Source: Burkholderiaceae bacterium 26 (GTDB lineage: Bacteria > Pseudomonadota > Gammaproteobacteria > Burkholderiales > Burkholderiaceae). Taken from it: a stretch of DNA of 64,000 bases. Made by a program: the position numbers and the translations under genes. Of the stretch, positions 19,492 to 27,936 are shown piece after piece (position 1 is the first letter of the stretch; the number at the start of each line of letters is the position of its first letter). The stretch lies in NCBI GenBank assembly GCA_000955795.1, contig JYOB01000001.1, positions 1 through 64,000 of the forward strand. The letters are read 5' to 3'. The notes below the pieces were generated by a model. It was not told the origin of the DNA. It did no database searches and worked only from the letters and a program-made list of their open reading frames with translations.

Positions 19492-20208
19492 CTACGCCGT
19501 GTGCAGCCACGCGTGCAATTCGCGCTGCCCGGTTTCGGTCATGCTCAGTGCGCGCGAATGCTTCTGCCGCGCCAGCCACCCCAGTGCGATGCAGCGTTCT
19601 GCCACTGCGGCCCCGAGCGCACCGGCCAGATGCGGGCGCCGCTCGCTCCAATCCATGCAACCGTAAGCAAAGCGGCGTCGGCCGTTGCGCAGCGCATTCA
19701 CATCGACGCCGATGGCAGCCAGCGCCTGCTCACCCTCGGGCGTCACGTCATAGGCGCCGTGCGTTTCATCGAGCTGCATTAGCCAGCCGCGCGACAGCAG
19801 TTTCTCCGAGACCTCCGTGCCAAGCTGACCCGCCAGATGGTCGTAACACAGGCGCGCCGCTCGCAGGTTTTCGGGCACGGTCGAGCGTCGTGGGTCGGCC
19901 GGCTTTTCTGGCGCGACGACGAGCAACGATTCGATCATCTCCGCCACCGCCGGCGAGCGCAGCCCGAAGTATTTGTAGCGCCCGCTGGACAGCGAAGTGA
20001 TGAGCGCATCGGTCTCAAGCCGGCGCAAGTGCGCGCTGGCCGTGGCGGGCTCCACGCCGGCCCCGTAGGCGAGTTCCTTGGCGGTAAGCGAGCGGCCTTC
20101 CATCAACAGCAGCAGCATGCGGATGCGGGTGGGGTCGCCAATGGTGGCGGCCACGCGGCCGATGTCAGGCTGAGTGGTCGATTCCGTGGCTCGGGAAGAT
20201 GCGGTCAT
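19492..20208 (-). CDS. ArsR-type winged-helix regulator with C-terminal extension
   Basis: A 238-residue regulator. Residues about 15-85 form an ArsR/SmtB-like winged helix (RVAATIGDPTRIRMLLLLM, then ATASAHLRRLETD). The remaining ~150 residues are an added effector-type domain without the CxC or His/Asp metal sites of ArsR. Several cysteines and a GCMDWSERRPHLAG segment are visible near the end. I used the ATG at 20208, because upstream codons give low-quality sequence. It is divergent from a P450 gene with a dyad in the gap, so it probably controls itself and the P450 group. The inducer is unknown. Confidence 0.85.
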   Translation of the reverse strand: MTASSRATESTTQPDIGRVAATIGDPTRIRMLLLLMEGRSLTAKELAYGAGVEPATASAHLRRLETDALITSLSSGRYKYFGLRSPAVAEMIESLLVVAPEKPADPRRSTVPENLRAARLCYDHLAGQLGTEVSEKLLSRGWLMQLDETHGAYDVTPEGEQALAAIGVDVNALRNGRRRFAYGCMDWSERRPHLAGALGAAVAERCIALGWLARQKHSRALSMTETGQRELHAWLHTA

Positions 20209-20233
20209 GGTTCGATGGAGACCAAACTGTTGG

Positions 20234-20246
20234 CGCGTGACACGCG
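20234..20246. promoter_or_regulatory. Dyad operator between the ArsR-type gene and the P450 gene
   Basis: CGCGTGACACGCG is a 13-base perfect dyad (centre A at 20240), 26 bases upstream of the regulator ATG and about 50 upstream of the P450 ATG. It is well placed to be the regulator's binding site. Confidence 0.5.
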
Positions 20247-20296
20247 GGCGGGCAGTCCAGACAATGGGCGCCATCTTACTCCCGCGCCCCACGCTG

Positions 20297-21436
20297 ATGA
20301 CTGCCATGGACATCGCCCCGCCCGCCGACGCGCTGCAAGCCATCGTGCATGCCGACCCGGCCCCCTATCACGCTGAACTTGCCGCCAAGCGCCCATTCTT
20401 CTTCGATGCCGCCCTCGGCTGGTGGGTGGCCGCCAGCGCCGAAGCCGTGGACGCTGTGCTCGGCAGCGCTGCCTGCCGCGTACGGCCGGCCGATGAACCC
20501 GTGCCCAGGGCCGTGGCCGCAACAGCCACCGGCGCATTCTTCGGGCGCCTCGTGCGCCAGATCGACGGACCGGACCACAGCGCGCGCAAGGCGAAGGTGA
20601 TGGCCGCGCTGGGCCGGCTGGATGTGTCGGCGCTGGCCGGCCGCGCGCAGCGGCATGCTCGCACTGCGCTGCCCGATGCAACGCATCTGCCCGCTGCGCT
20701 GGAGACCGATGCCCACTTCGCCGTGCCGCTCGCCACGATCGCGCAAACGCTGCTGGGCGATCACGCCGATGCGCCTGCCTGCCAGGCTGACATTGCCGCG
20801 TACTTGGCCGCGCTCGGCCCGGGTGCCAGCGCAGCAGCCGTTGCACAAGCAGATGCCGCCGTCGACCGCCTGCAGCGCCGCTTTACCGACTCCCCGCTCG
20901 CTAGCGGTGATGATGACGGCGACGCCGAGATCACCAACCTCGCTGCCCTGCTCGCGCAAACCTACGACGCCTGCGCCGGGCTGCTCGGCAACTGCATCGT
21001 CGCGCTGTCCCGGCACGCTGGCTTGGCGACACGGCTGCGCGCACAACCGCACGCCATCGAGCCCTTCGTGCGCGAGATCCTGCGCCGCGACGCGCCTGTG
21101 CAGAACACGCGCCGCTTTGTCGCGCACGATGTTGTGCTGCTCGGCCAGTCGCTGCGCGCGGGCGACAAGATCCTGGTGCTGCTGGCCGCTGCCAACGTCG
21201 ATGGCACAGCCAACCCGGACCCGCTACGTTTCGACATCGACCGCGCAGAGCCGCGCCTGTGGACGTTCGGCGGCGGCGTGCACCGCTGCCCCGCCGATGC
21301 ATTGGCAACCACCATCGCGCGCGAAGCGGTGCTGCATCTGCTGAGCCTGCCGGATATCGACCGGTGGCTCGCCAGCCTTGGTGAGGTGGCGTATCGCCCG
21401 TCGCCCAACGCGCGCATTCCCAGCTTTCACGCTTGA
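20297..21436 (+). CDS. Cytochrome P450 with atypical I-helix
   Basis: A 379-residue soluble P450. It has ExxR (E260, R263), a C-helix HSARK segment (residues 94-98) and the heme loop FGGGVHRC with ligand C331, followed by Pro-Ala where Ile/Leu-Gly is usual. The I-helix position reads AGLLGN (residues 227-232) and lacks the acid-threonine pair used to deliver protons to bound oxygen. This suggests an unusual mechanism, such as peroxygenase-like chemistry or a role without O2 cleavage. The substrate is unknown. A start at 20306 is also possible. It is followed by an ABM-domain protein, and redox partners must come from elsewhere. Confidence 0.88.
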   Translation: MTAMDIAPPADALQAIVHADPAPYHAELAAKRPFFFDAALGWWVAASAEAVDAVLGSAACRVRPADEPVPRAVAATATGAFFGRLVRQIDGPDHSARKAKVMAALGRLDVSALAGRAQRHARTALPDATHLPAALETDAHFAVPLATIAQTLLGDHADAPACQADIAAYLAALGPGASAAAVAQADAAVDRLQRRFTDSPLASGDDDGDAEITNLAALLAQTYDACAGLLGNCIVALSRHAGLATRLRAQPHAIEPFVREILRRDAPVQNTRRFVAHDVVLLGQSLRAGDKILVLLAAANVDGTANPDPLRFDIDRAEPRLWTFGGGVHRCPADALATTIAREAVLHLLSLPDIDRWLASLGEVAYRPSPNARIPSFHA

Positions 21437-21483
21437 AATTGCAAACAACGAAACCGCTGCGAAAACACCCCAGGAGACTTGCC

Positions 21484-21828
21484 ATGATCGCTGTCATCTT
21501 CGAAGTCGAGCCCGCACCGGGCCAGCGCGACACCTACCTCAACCTCGCCGCGCGTTTGAAGCCGCTGCTTGAGCAGGTCGACGGCTTTATCTCGGTGGAG
21601 CGCTTCCAGAGCATCACCAACCCAGACAAGATGCTTTCGCTGTCGTTCTTTCGCGATGAAGAGGCCGTCAAGGCCTGGCGCAACATGGAGCAGCACCGCG
21701 GCGCACAGCACGCCGGCCGCGACCACGCATTTGCCGACTATCGGTTGCGCATCGCCCACGTGGTGCGCGACTACGGCATGACCGAGCGCGACCAAGCCCC
21801 AGCCGACAGCCGCGCCGAGCACGCCTGA
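21484..21828 (+). CDS. Antibiotic biosynthesis monooxygenase (ABM) domain protein
   Basis: A 114-residue dimeric alpha/beta barrel-type protein. The opening MIAVIFEVEPAPGQRDTYL and the segment FISVERFQSIT are typical of the ABM superfamily. Members include cofactor-free monooxygenases, heme-degrading enzymes and proteins of unknown role, and no heme-binding or catalytic residue is decisive here. It lies 47 bases behind the P450 gene with a good ribosome-binding site (CAGGAGA), so the two are probably co-transcribed and may act on the same small molecule. Confidence 0.85.
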   Translation: MIAVIFEVEPAPGQRDTYLNLAARLKPLLEQVDGFISVERFQSITNPDKMLSLSFFRDEEAVKAWRNMEQHRGAQHAGRDHAFADYRLRIAHVVRDYGMTERDQAPADSRAEHA

Positions 21829-21980
21829 GCGCACGGCACGGCGTTCGACTGTAGCCCGGTACAACGCCTTTTGCACTCACCGGGCACCACCTTTGCTTAG
21901 TCAGTTAGAACCCGCACGGCCAAGCGCGCCGCACCACGGCATCGGCATGCCCCGTGCGCAACGATTGCAAAGGAATTGTC

Positions 21981-23135
21981 ATGTCTACCGCTTTTCATGA
22001 GGCCGAACGTGAGCCGCAAGCCGCTCCTGCAAGTACCGTTCAGAGTCCTGTGCGTTATGCCGTGGTCGGCGCCGGTTGGATTTCCCAAGCCGCGTTTCTG
22101 CCGGGCGTGGCACAGAGCGGCAACTCCGTCGTCACCGCGCTAGTTACCGGGGATGAGGTCAAAGCCACGGCACTGGCCGACCGCTACGGCATCGGGCACG
22201 TGCACGGTTATGCCGACTACGACCAACTGCTCACCTCCGGAGATATCGACGCGATCTACCTCGCGCTGCCCAACGACATGCACCGGCAGTACGCCCTGCC
22301 CGCCCTGCAGCGTGGCATCCACGTCCTGCTTGAAAAGCCCATGGCAACCAGCGAGGCGGATTGCGAGGCGATGATCGAAGCGGCCCGCAACGGCAACGCA
22401 AAATTGATGATCGCCTATCGGCTGCACTTTGAGCCCGCCACGCTGGCCGCCATTGAACTCGTGCGCGCAGGCAAGCTGGGCCGCATCCGCGCGTTTTCGG
22501 CCATGTTCAGCCAATCCGTGGCGCCGTCCAACCACCGCGCCAGCCACGGCTATTGGGCCGGGCCTGTGTCGGACATGGGCGTGTACCCCATCAACGCGGT
22601 GCGCAATCTGTTTGGCGAAGAACCGGTGGAGGTTTCAGCGTGCGGCGTGCGCGACCCCGAGCTGCCCTTCAACTTCGATGACACCGTCAGCGTGACGCTG
22701 CGCTTTGCCGACCACCGCATCGCCCAGTTCGTGGTCAGCTACAGCGGCGCCAGCATGGACCAGTACCGCATCCTCGGCACAAAGGGGGACCTGGAAGTCT
22801 CGCCCGGCTTCATGTTTGGCGTCGGGCTGAAATACCGCGCCACAATCGACGGCAAGACGCACGAACAAGCCTTCGACGCCACCGACCAGTTTGGCGGCGA
22901 GCTGCAGTACTTCTCCGATTGCATCCTCCGCAACCGGGAGCCCGAACCGAACGGTGAAGAAGGCCTGGCCGACGTGCGCGTGCTGGCCGCCATTGAACGC
23001 GCGCTGGAATCCGGTCAGCCCCAAAACCTTGGGCCGTTCCAGCGTCAGGGCCGCATGGAAACAGCGCAGGTGCGCAAGCTCCCACCCGTGCCCTCGCCGG
23101 AATTGGTGGACGCGGCTGAACCCAGCAAGGGATAA
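21981..23135 (+). CDS. Gfo/Idh/MocA-family oxidoreductase
   Basis: A 384-residue NAD(P)-dependent oxidoreductase, the second of this family in the window and only distantly like the one at 14257-15354. It has a Rossmann motif VVGAGWISQAAF (about residue 30) and the family signature HVLLEKPMATSEADCEAM with the catalytic lysine. A longer N-terminal tail (about 25 residues) precedes the fold. The ATG at 21981 follows AAGGAAT. A probable glucose-fructose-oxidoreductase-like reaction on a sugar or polyol is the family norm, and the substrate is unknown. The 152-base gap after the ABM gene makes co-transcription with it uncertain. Confidence 0.88.
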   Translation: MSTAFHEAEREPQAAPASTVQSPVRYAVVGAGWISQAAFLPGVAQSGNSVVTALVTGDEVKATALADRYGIGHVHGYADYDQLLTSGDIDAIYLALPNDMHRQYALPALQRGIHVLLEKPMATSEADCEAMIEAARNGNAKLMIAYRLHFEPATLAAIELVRAGKLGRIRAFSAMFSQSVAPSNHRASHGYWAGPVSDMGVYPINAVRNLFGEEPVEVSACGVRDPELPFNFDDTVSVTLRFADHRIAQFVVSYSGASMDQYRILGTKGDLEVSPGFMFGVGLKYRATIDGKTHEQAFDATDQFGGELQYFSDCILRNREPEPNGEEGLADVRVLAAIERALESGQPQNLGPFQRQGRMETAQVRKLPPVPSPELVDAAEPSKG

Positions 23136-23151
23136 CAATCAGGGGAAAAAA

Positions 23152-23175
23152 ACGCCCGCAACGAACGGCGGGCGT
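23152..23175 (-). terminator. Rho-independent terminator for the small membrane protein gene
   Basis: ACGCCCGC (23152-23159) pairs with GCGGGCGT (23168-23175). On the minus strand the hairpin is followed by a run of seven T, so it ends the 23188-23484 transcript. Confidence 0.85.
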
Positions 23176-23187
23176 GGGATTCAGGAT

Positions 23188-23484
23188 TTACAGATTGATG
23201 CGCTGGACGGCGTCGCGCATGCGCTTCCGGATCGAGACATCCGAGTTGGTGTTGCTGCTGGAGCCGTCGGTTTCCATGGCGTTGTCGCACCGCCATTCAG
23301 TGGCTTCACCGTTGTCGGTCAGCGCACAGACGCGGTGGGTCCAGCGGTCCCACACGAACACATCACTGCCGGCTTCGCCAGAGAGCAGCGGCTCAAAACG
23401 GTACATCCACAAGTACCCGACACCCAGCAGGGTGACCAGAAAGATCGCCATCCAGGACGCTTTGATTCGGCGCCACATTTTCAT
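23188..23484 (-). CDS. Small single-pass membrane protein, unknown function
   Basis: A 98-residue protein starting at the ATG at 23484, which has a clear ribosome-binding site (GAGGAG, 3 bases upstream of ATG). A basic N-terminus (KMWRRIKAS) is followed by one membrane helix (residues about 11-28) and then a polar domain with two cysteines (RVCALTDNG and RWRCDN-like), facing the periplasm by the positive-inside rule. It is not in a family I recognise. It has its own terminator and so is probably monocistronic. The upstream open frame to 23595 is not supported. Confidence 0.7.
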   Translation of the reverse strand: MKMWRRIKASWMAIFLVTLLGVGYLWMYRFEPLLSGEAGSDVFVWDRWTHRVCALTDNGEATEWRCDNAMETDGSSSNTNSDVSIRKRMRDAVQRINL

Positions 23485-23647
23485 TTCTCCTCGTGGAGCC
23501 GCTGCGCCGGACGCGCCTGACAGGGCGTCGCTGGGCCAAAAGCGCGGTGCTCCGAGGGGCAAATCGTAACATGGGGCACCCGCGCCCCTGCTCAAGCGGG
23601 GCCGTCAATGCGGCAGTGCCGCAACACCAATGCCTCGGTCTGCAGCC

Positions 23648-26600
23648 TCAGTTGAAGACGTCCTGGCGGTAGCGGCCGGATTGCATCTGCGCCGTCAACC
23701 AGTCAGACGCGGTCGCAAGGTCGCTACCGTAGCGCGCCTGGTGCATGCGGATCAGCGTGTCGCGCACCGCCGGCGCCATCGCACGGCCGTCGCCGCACAC
23801 GTACAACGTGGCGCCCGCATCGAACGCCGCCCATACGGCTTCGCGCGCATCCCACAGCGCATGCTGCACGAAGCGATGCGGATGATGGGCCACACATGAA
23901 TATGCCGGGAAAACGCGCACCAGGCCTGCGTCTTCCCACGCACGCAAGGTGTCGCGGTACAGAAAGTCGTGCTCGGGGTGGCGGCAGCCGAAACACAGCA
24001 GCGACGTTGCCACCGCCTCCCCTGCCGCCTGCTGCGCGGCGCGCTCTTCCAGGAAACCTCGGAACGGCGCGATGCCCGTTCCGGCGCCGATCAGCACCAT
24101 TGGCTTACCGGCATCGGCGTCGGGGGCAAACGGCGGGTTGGGCGTGCGCACGGCGGCAGCGATCTCTGCGCCTGCAGGCAGCGTCATCAGGTAGTTCGAT
24201 GCCGTACCGCGATACGTGCCGACTCCAGACCACGCTGGCCCCGACACCGTGCCCACCGTGAGCGCTGCCACGCCCGGCGACACACGTGTCGACGACGCAA
24301 TGGAGTAGAAGCGCGGTCGCATTGCGCCAAGCCGCGCGAGAAACGCCTCCAGCGTCAATTCAATCGCAGGGAAGCGGATCAGCAGGTCAAGCACGCTCAC
24401 GTGCGCGACTTGAATGTCCTGGTCGAAGCGCTGCGCTGCGTCGTCGCCTTCCAGCCAGACCGCAAGTTGGCCTCGCGTGAACGGACAGCGCGTGGCCGCA
24501 TGCAGCGCGGTGATGTCGCGCACGGTGGCGGTGTCCTGCAGCTCGACGAAATCACGCAGCAGTTGGCGCACGGACACCGCTCGGTTGAGCGGCAAGTGCC
24601 GCACGTGCGCATGGCGCGCAGTCAGCGTGACGAGCGCGTCGCCCTCCAGCCCGAGTCGCGCGATGGCCGCGTCGACTCGGTCGTCGGCATTGCGCGGATA
24701 GACGGCGAGGTGGTCTCCGGTAGCGTAGGTCACGCCGTCAGGCAACCGCATGGTGAGGTGACGCGTGGGGCCGCGCGGGGCTTCCTGTGTGAAGTCCCAC
24801 AGGCCGGTGGGGTCGCTGATGAGTTCTTCGTTGGCCAGCACCGTCATCGCGCGGGCGGCCGGCGGCAGCGTGGCGGCGCGCACGGCGTCGGGAGCGAGAT
24901 AGTCGACGTGGACGGAGGGGCCATCGGTTTGCGCCTGGCGGGCACCCAGGGCGCTCCACAGGCCGCGCGTCCAGGCATCAACGGCGGCATCGAAACCGGC
25001 GTTGCCGTCAGCCTCGCCGCGCGGCACGATGGCTTGTGCGCCGGCTGCCGCAAGCATCGCTTCCACCCGCTTTGGAAAGGCCTGGAACGCGGGCCATTGC
25101 GAGTTGCCGCAGCCAAGCACCGCATAGCGCAATCCTGTTGCCTGCCGCGTAAGCGCATCGGCGGCATCCAGGCGCGCCTCCAGCGTGCGGGCGCTGTCCG
25201 GCGCGCGGCCGTTGTACGTGGCGGCCACCACGATCAGCACGCCCTGCTGCGGCAGCGCGTCGGCAATCGCATCCAGCGGCGCCACCTTGGCGTCGAAGCC
25301 GGCCCGTGATGCGGTGGCGGCAAGCTGCTCGGCGATGTCCTGGCAGGTGCCCAGGCTGCCGCCGTACAGCACATGCATCGGTTCGCCGCCGCCGGCGAGT
25401 GCGGCTTCGGCGTCGTTTCGTGTGACCACCTCCGTGCGCGAAGGCATGGCGATCGACAGCCGCTCCCGCGCATTGCGCAGCCGCGCGCGCAGGCGGAAAC
25501 CGTCCGGTTTGAGCGTCAGCGTTTCCTTGATATGGAAGCCGTAATCGTACGGGTCGGACAACGCAAAGCGCTGCAGGATCACCGCCAGCGCGAGCTTGGC
25601 TTCCGTCAACGCAAACTGGCGGCCGATGCAGGCGCGCTCGCCGTTGCCGAAGGGCTTGTAGGCATGCGGGTGGAGCTTGGCTTCGTTCTCTGGCAGGAAA
25701 CGGTCGATATCGAAGACTTCAGGGCGGTCCCACACCGCCGGGTCGCGATGCAGGGCCAGCAGCACGGTCACCACGCGCTGGTCCTTGCGGATGGCGTACC
25801 GGCCGCCAATGCGTGTGTCTTCATACGGCGCCACGCCAAAGCTCGGGGCGGTCGGCCACAGGCGCAGCGTTTCCTTCAGCACGCGCTCGATCACGTCGAG
25901 CTGCGCGAGGTGCGCATACTGCGGCACGGTATCGCCCGGCAGCACGCGGTCAACCTCCGCGTACGCTTGCGCCAGCACCGCCGGATGGCGGAGCAGCATG
26001 TACATCGCAAAAGTCAGCAGGCCGCTCGTGGTTTCATGCCCCGCAATCAGGAAGGTGATGACCTGGAAGCGGATGTTGGTGTCATCCAAAGGCTCGTCAG
26101 ACACCGGATCGCGCGCGTTGAGCATCAACCCAAGCAGGTCGCTTGCGCCGACGCCGCCATCTTTTGCCTGACGGCGCGCGCGGATTACCTCGTCCACCAA
26201 TTGATGCATGGCGGCCACGTCGTGCGCAAACCGGCGATGGTGCTCGCGCATGAAGCGGTCTTTGAGCGGCAGGCGCGTGAGCTTGCCCATGGCTTCGGAC
26301 AGCACACCCACCATGGCCGCCAGGAACGGATGCAGCTCCGGCGTGTTGAACGAATCAAAGCGGTATCCAAAGCCCGCCAGCGAGATGGTGTCGAGCGTGA
26401 GCCGCGTCATATCGTCGGCCACGGGGATATCGGCGTCGGGCCCCTGGCGCGCCCATTTTTCGGCCAGCGCGTTGGCCACTTCAAGCATGACGTCGAAGTA
26501 GCCCTTCATCGCGCGCTGGCTGAAGGCCGGCAGCAGAATGCGATGCGCCTTGCCCCAGTTGGGCTCGTCCTGATGCGCGGTGAAGAGGCCATCGCCCGCC

Positions 26601-26887
26601 CCCGCCCTCAGGAACGACAGCGGCGGCCCGATCAGCTTGCGAAAGCGCGTTTCGTCGCACAGTTCGGCCACCAGATCGGCGGAATAGACGAACGGCACGC
26701 GCCGCCCGGCAAAGTCGAGCTGGTAAAGGCCTTGGGGAAACTGCCGGCTGGTTTCCAGAAGTGTCTGGGCCAGCCGGTCTTTGGGCAGTTGAAGCAGGTT
26801 GCCCAGCCACGGCAGCCCCTTGGGCTGCGGGATGGGCGCCGCCGCTGCGGGCGAAGCATTGGCGGGTAACTCGGAGGCGGAACGCAT
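23648..26887 (-). CDS. Self-sufficient cytochrome P450 / NADPH-P450 reductase fusion (CYP102 type)
   Basis: A 1079-residue fusion like P450 BM3 (1049), which hydroxylates fatty acids. The heme domain spans about residues 20-475, with DGLFT (F102 at the BM3 F87 site), I-helix AGHETTS (282-288), ExxR (E339, R342) and heme loop FGNGERACIG with ligand C420. A linker leads to an FMN domain (VLYGGSLGTC, from about residue 507), then FAD- and NADPH-binding domains (VLIGAGTGIAPFRGF near 910). No shuttle partner is needed. It stands alone, with no adjacent regulator. Natural substrates are likely medium- to long-chain fatty acids, by family. Confidence 0.95.
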   Translation of the reverse strand: MRSASELPANASPAAAAPIPQPKGLPWLGNLLQLPKDRLAQTLLETSRQFPQGLYQLDFAGRRVPFVYSADLVAELCDETRFRKLIGPPLSFLRAGAGDGLFTAHQDEPNWGKAHRILLPAFSQRAMKGYFDVMLEVANALAEKWARQGPDADIPVADDMTRLTLDTISLAGFGYRFDSFNTPELHPFLAAMVGVLSEAMGKLTRLPLKDRFMREHHRRFAHDVAAMHQLVDEVIRARRQAKDGGVGASDLLGLMLNARDPVSDEPLDDTNIRFQVITFLIAGHETTSGLLTFAMYMLLRHPAVLAQAYAEVDRVLPGDTVPQYAHLAQLDVIERVLKETLRLWPTAPSFGVAPYEDTRIGGRYAIRKDQRVVTVLLALHRDPAVWDRPEVFDIDRFLPENEAKLHPHAYKPFGNGERACIGRQFALTEAKLALAVILQRFALSDPYDYGFHIKETLTLKPDGFRLRARLRNARERLSIAMPSRTEVVTRNDAEAALAGGGEPMHVLYGGSLGTCQDIAEQLAATASRAGFDAKVAPLDAIADALPQQGVLIVVAATYNGRAPDSARTLEARLDAADALTRQATGLRYAVLGCGNSQWPAFQAFPKRVEAMLAAAGAQAIVPRGEADGNAGFDAAVDAWTRGLWSALGARQAQTDGPSVHVDYLAPDAVRAATLPPAARAMTVLANEELISDPTGLWDFTQEAPRGPTRHLTMRLPDGVTYATGDHLAVYPRNADDRVDAAIARLGLEGDALVTLTARHAHVRHLPLNRAVSVRQLLRDFVELQDTATVRDITALHAATRCPFTRGQLAVWLEGDDAAQRFDQDIQVAHVSVLDLLIRFPAIELTLEAFLARLGAMRPRFYSIASSTRVSPGVAALTVGTVSGPAWSGVGTYRGTASNYLMTLPAGAEIAAAVRTPNPPFAPDADAGKPMVLIGAGTGIAPFRGFLEERAAQQAAGEAVATSLLCFGCRHPEHDFLYRDTLRAWEDAGLVRVFPAYSCVAHHPHRFVQHALWDAREAVWAAFDAGATLYVCGDGRAMAPAVRDTLIRMHQARYGSDLATASDWLTAQMQSGRYRQDVFN

Positions 26888-26989
26888 GCGCGGTCGACTG
26901 CGAAAATGGGTTGTCCGCCAATGTACGCGCCGCCCCGCTCCGCATCAAACAAAGTCGCCATGTTTGAATGCCGCCCCCTAAAAGTGAAC

Positions 26990-27011
26990 CGGGCGACCCG
27001 TAGGCCGCCCG
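26990..27011 (-). terminator. Possible terminator after the DUF2968 gene
   Basis: CGGGCG and CGCCCG flank a ten-base loop, extendable with one mismatch. On the minus strand only four T follow a few bases later, so it is weak. Confidence 0.35.
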
Positions 27012-27037
27012 ATCTGGGGATGAGGTGAAGCGTTGAA

Positions 27038-27829
27038 TCAGCGCCGGCGCGGCTGTGGACTGAACGGCGCGTTGACCTGTGCTTCGAGTTCGCGGATCTG
27101 ACGCTGCAATTCGTCTACGCGGGCGCGAGCGGCGCGGCGTTCGATATCCAGCGCTTCGGCTTCGGTCCGGGCAGTCTTCTGCCGCTCCTGCGCCTGGGCC
27201 TGCTGCTGACGCTGGATGTCCAGGTCGGTCTTCAGACCACGGAGCTTTTCCTGCTGGGCGGCAATCTGGCGCTCGGAACGCTCTTTCTGGGCTTCCAGGC
27301 GGATGCGCTGCAGCTCCAGATCGGCCATCGTGCGGGTCTGCCTGGCGAAGTCGTTGTACAGACGTTCGGCAAAGGCTTCGTTGGTGGTCTTGATGACGCG
27401 CCAGAGGTCTTTCTGCTGGAACAGCGTGACGTAGTACGTCAGGTCACTCTGGGCAAACAACAGGCTGGCGCCGTAGGCACCGTTGTACGTGGTTCGAAGC
27501 TCCGACAGTTCGTGCGCCTGCATGCGCTGTTGCAGCTCGAATACAGCGCTGCTCGGAGCCGGGCCGCCAGAGCGGGCCGCGCTGCCGGGCATCGCTGGCG
27601 CGCTGGCGGCGGGTGCCGTTGCCGCCGGCTGGCCAACCGTGGCGGTCAAGGCCGGCACGGGCGCGGCGGCAGCAATGGGGGCAATGGCTGTGGGCGGTGC
27701 GGCTGGGCTCTGCGCTACGGCCGATGTGCAGGCGGCCGTACCGGCCATCACTGCGACTGCGGCCGCGATGGCCAATCCCCTCTGAAACGCCTGGTGCGAC
27801 GCTTTCCCTGATTGTTGTTGTGTTCTCAT
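27038..27829 (-). CDS. DUF2968-type exported coiled-coil protein
   Basis: A 263-residue protein. The start at 27829 gives a basic N-terminus and hydrophobic stretch (AIAAAVAVMAG) ending near an alanine-rich cleavage site; the cysteine after it (TAAC) is a poor lipobox. An Ala/Pro linker (about 35-95) leads to a helix-rich half, where residues ~150-245 are almost all Lys, Arg, Glu and Gln, giving a long coiled coil. It resembles the DUF2968 family of Burkholderiales, which has no known function. It lies 107 bases downstream of the sigma-54 activator on the same strand, so it may be the last gene of the Tad locus or an independent one. Confidence 0.8.
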   Translation of the reverse strand: MRTQQQSGKASHQAFQRGLAIAAAVAVMAGTAACTSAVAQSPAAPPTAIAPIAAAAPVPALTATVGQPAATAPAASAPAMPGSAARSGGPAPSSAVFELQQRMQAHELSELRTTYNGAYGASLLFAQSDLTYYVTLFQQKDLWRVIKTTNEAFAERLYNDFARQTRTMADLELQRIRLEAQKERSERQIAAQQEKLRGLKTDLDIQRQQQAQAQERQKTARTEAEALDIERRAARARVDELQRQIRELEAQVNAPFSPQPRRR

Positions 27830-27936
27830 CTCGACCCTGTGGATTCTGCGCAGGTGTTGCAGCCGAAAACTATACGCGATCCGCCTCCCCAAGTGGCGAG
27901 CCGGACGCCCGCCGCGCAGTAGGGTGTTGTATGGCG

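Noticed and set aside
24000-26870. Long open frames on the plus strand opposite the P450 fusion
   Set aside because: The P450/reductase is certain by motif; the opposite frames are Arg/His-rich and motif-free.
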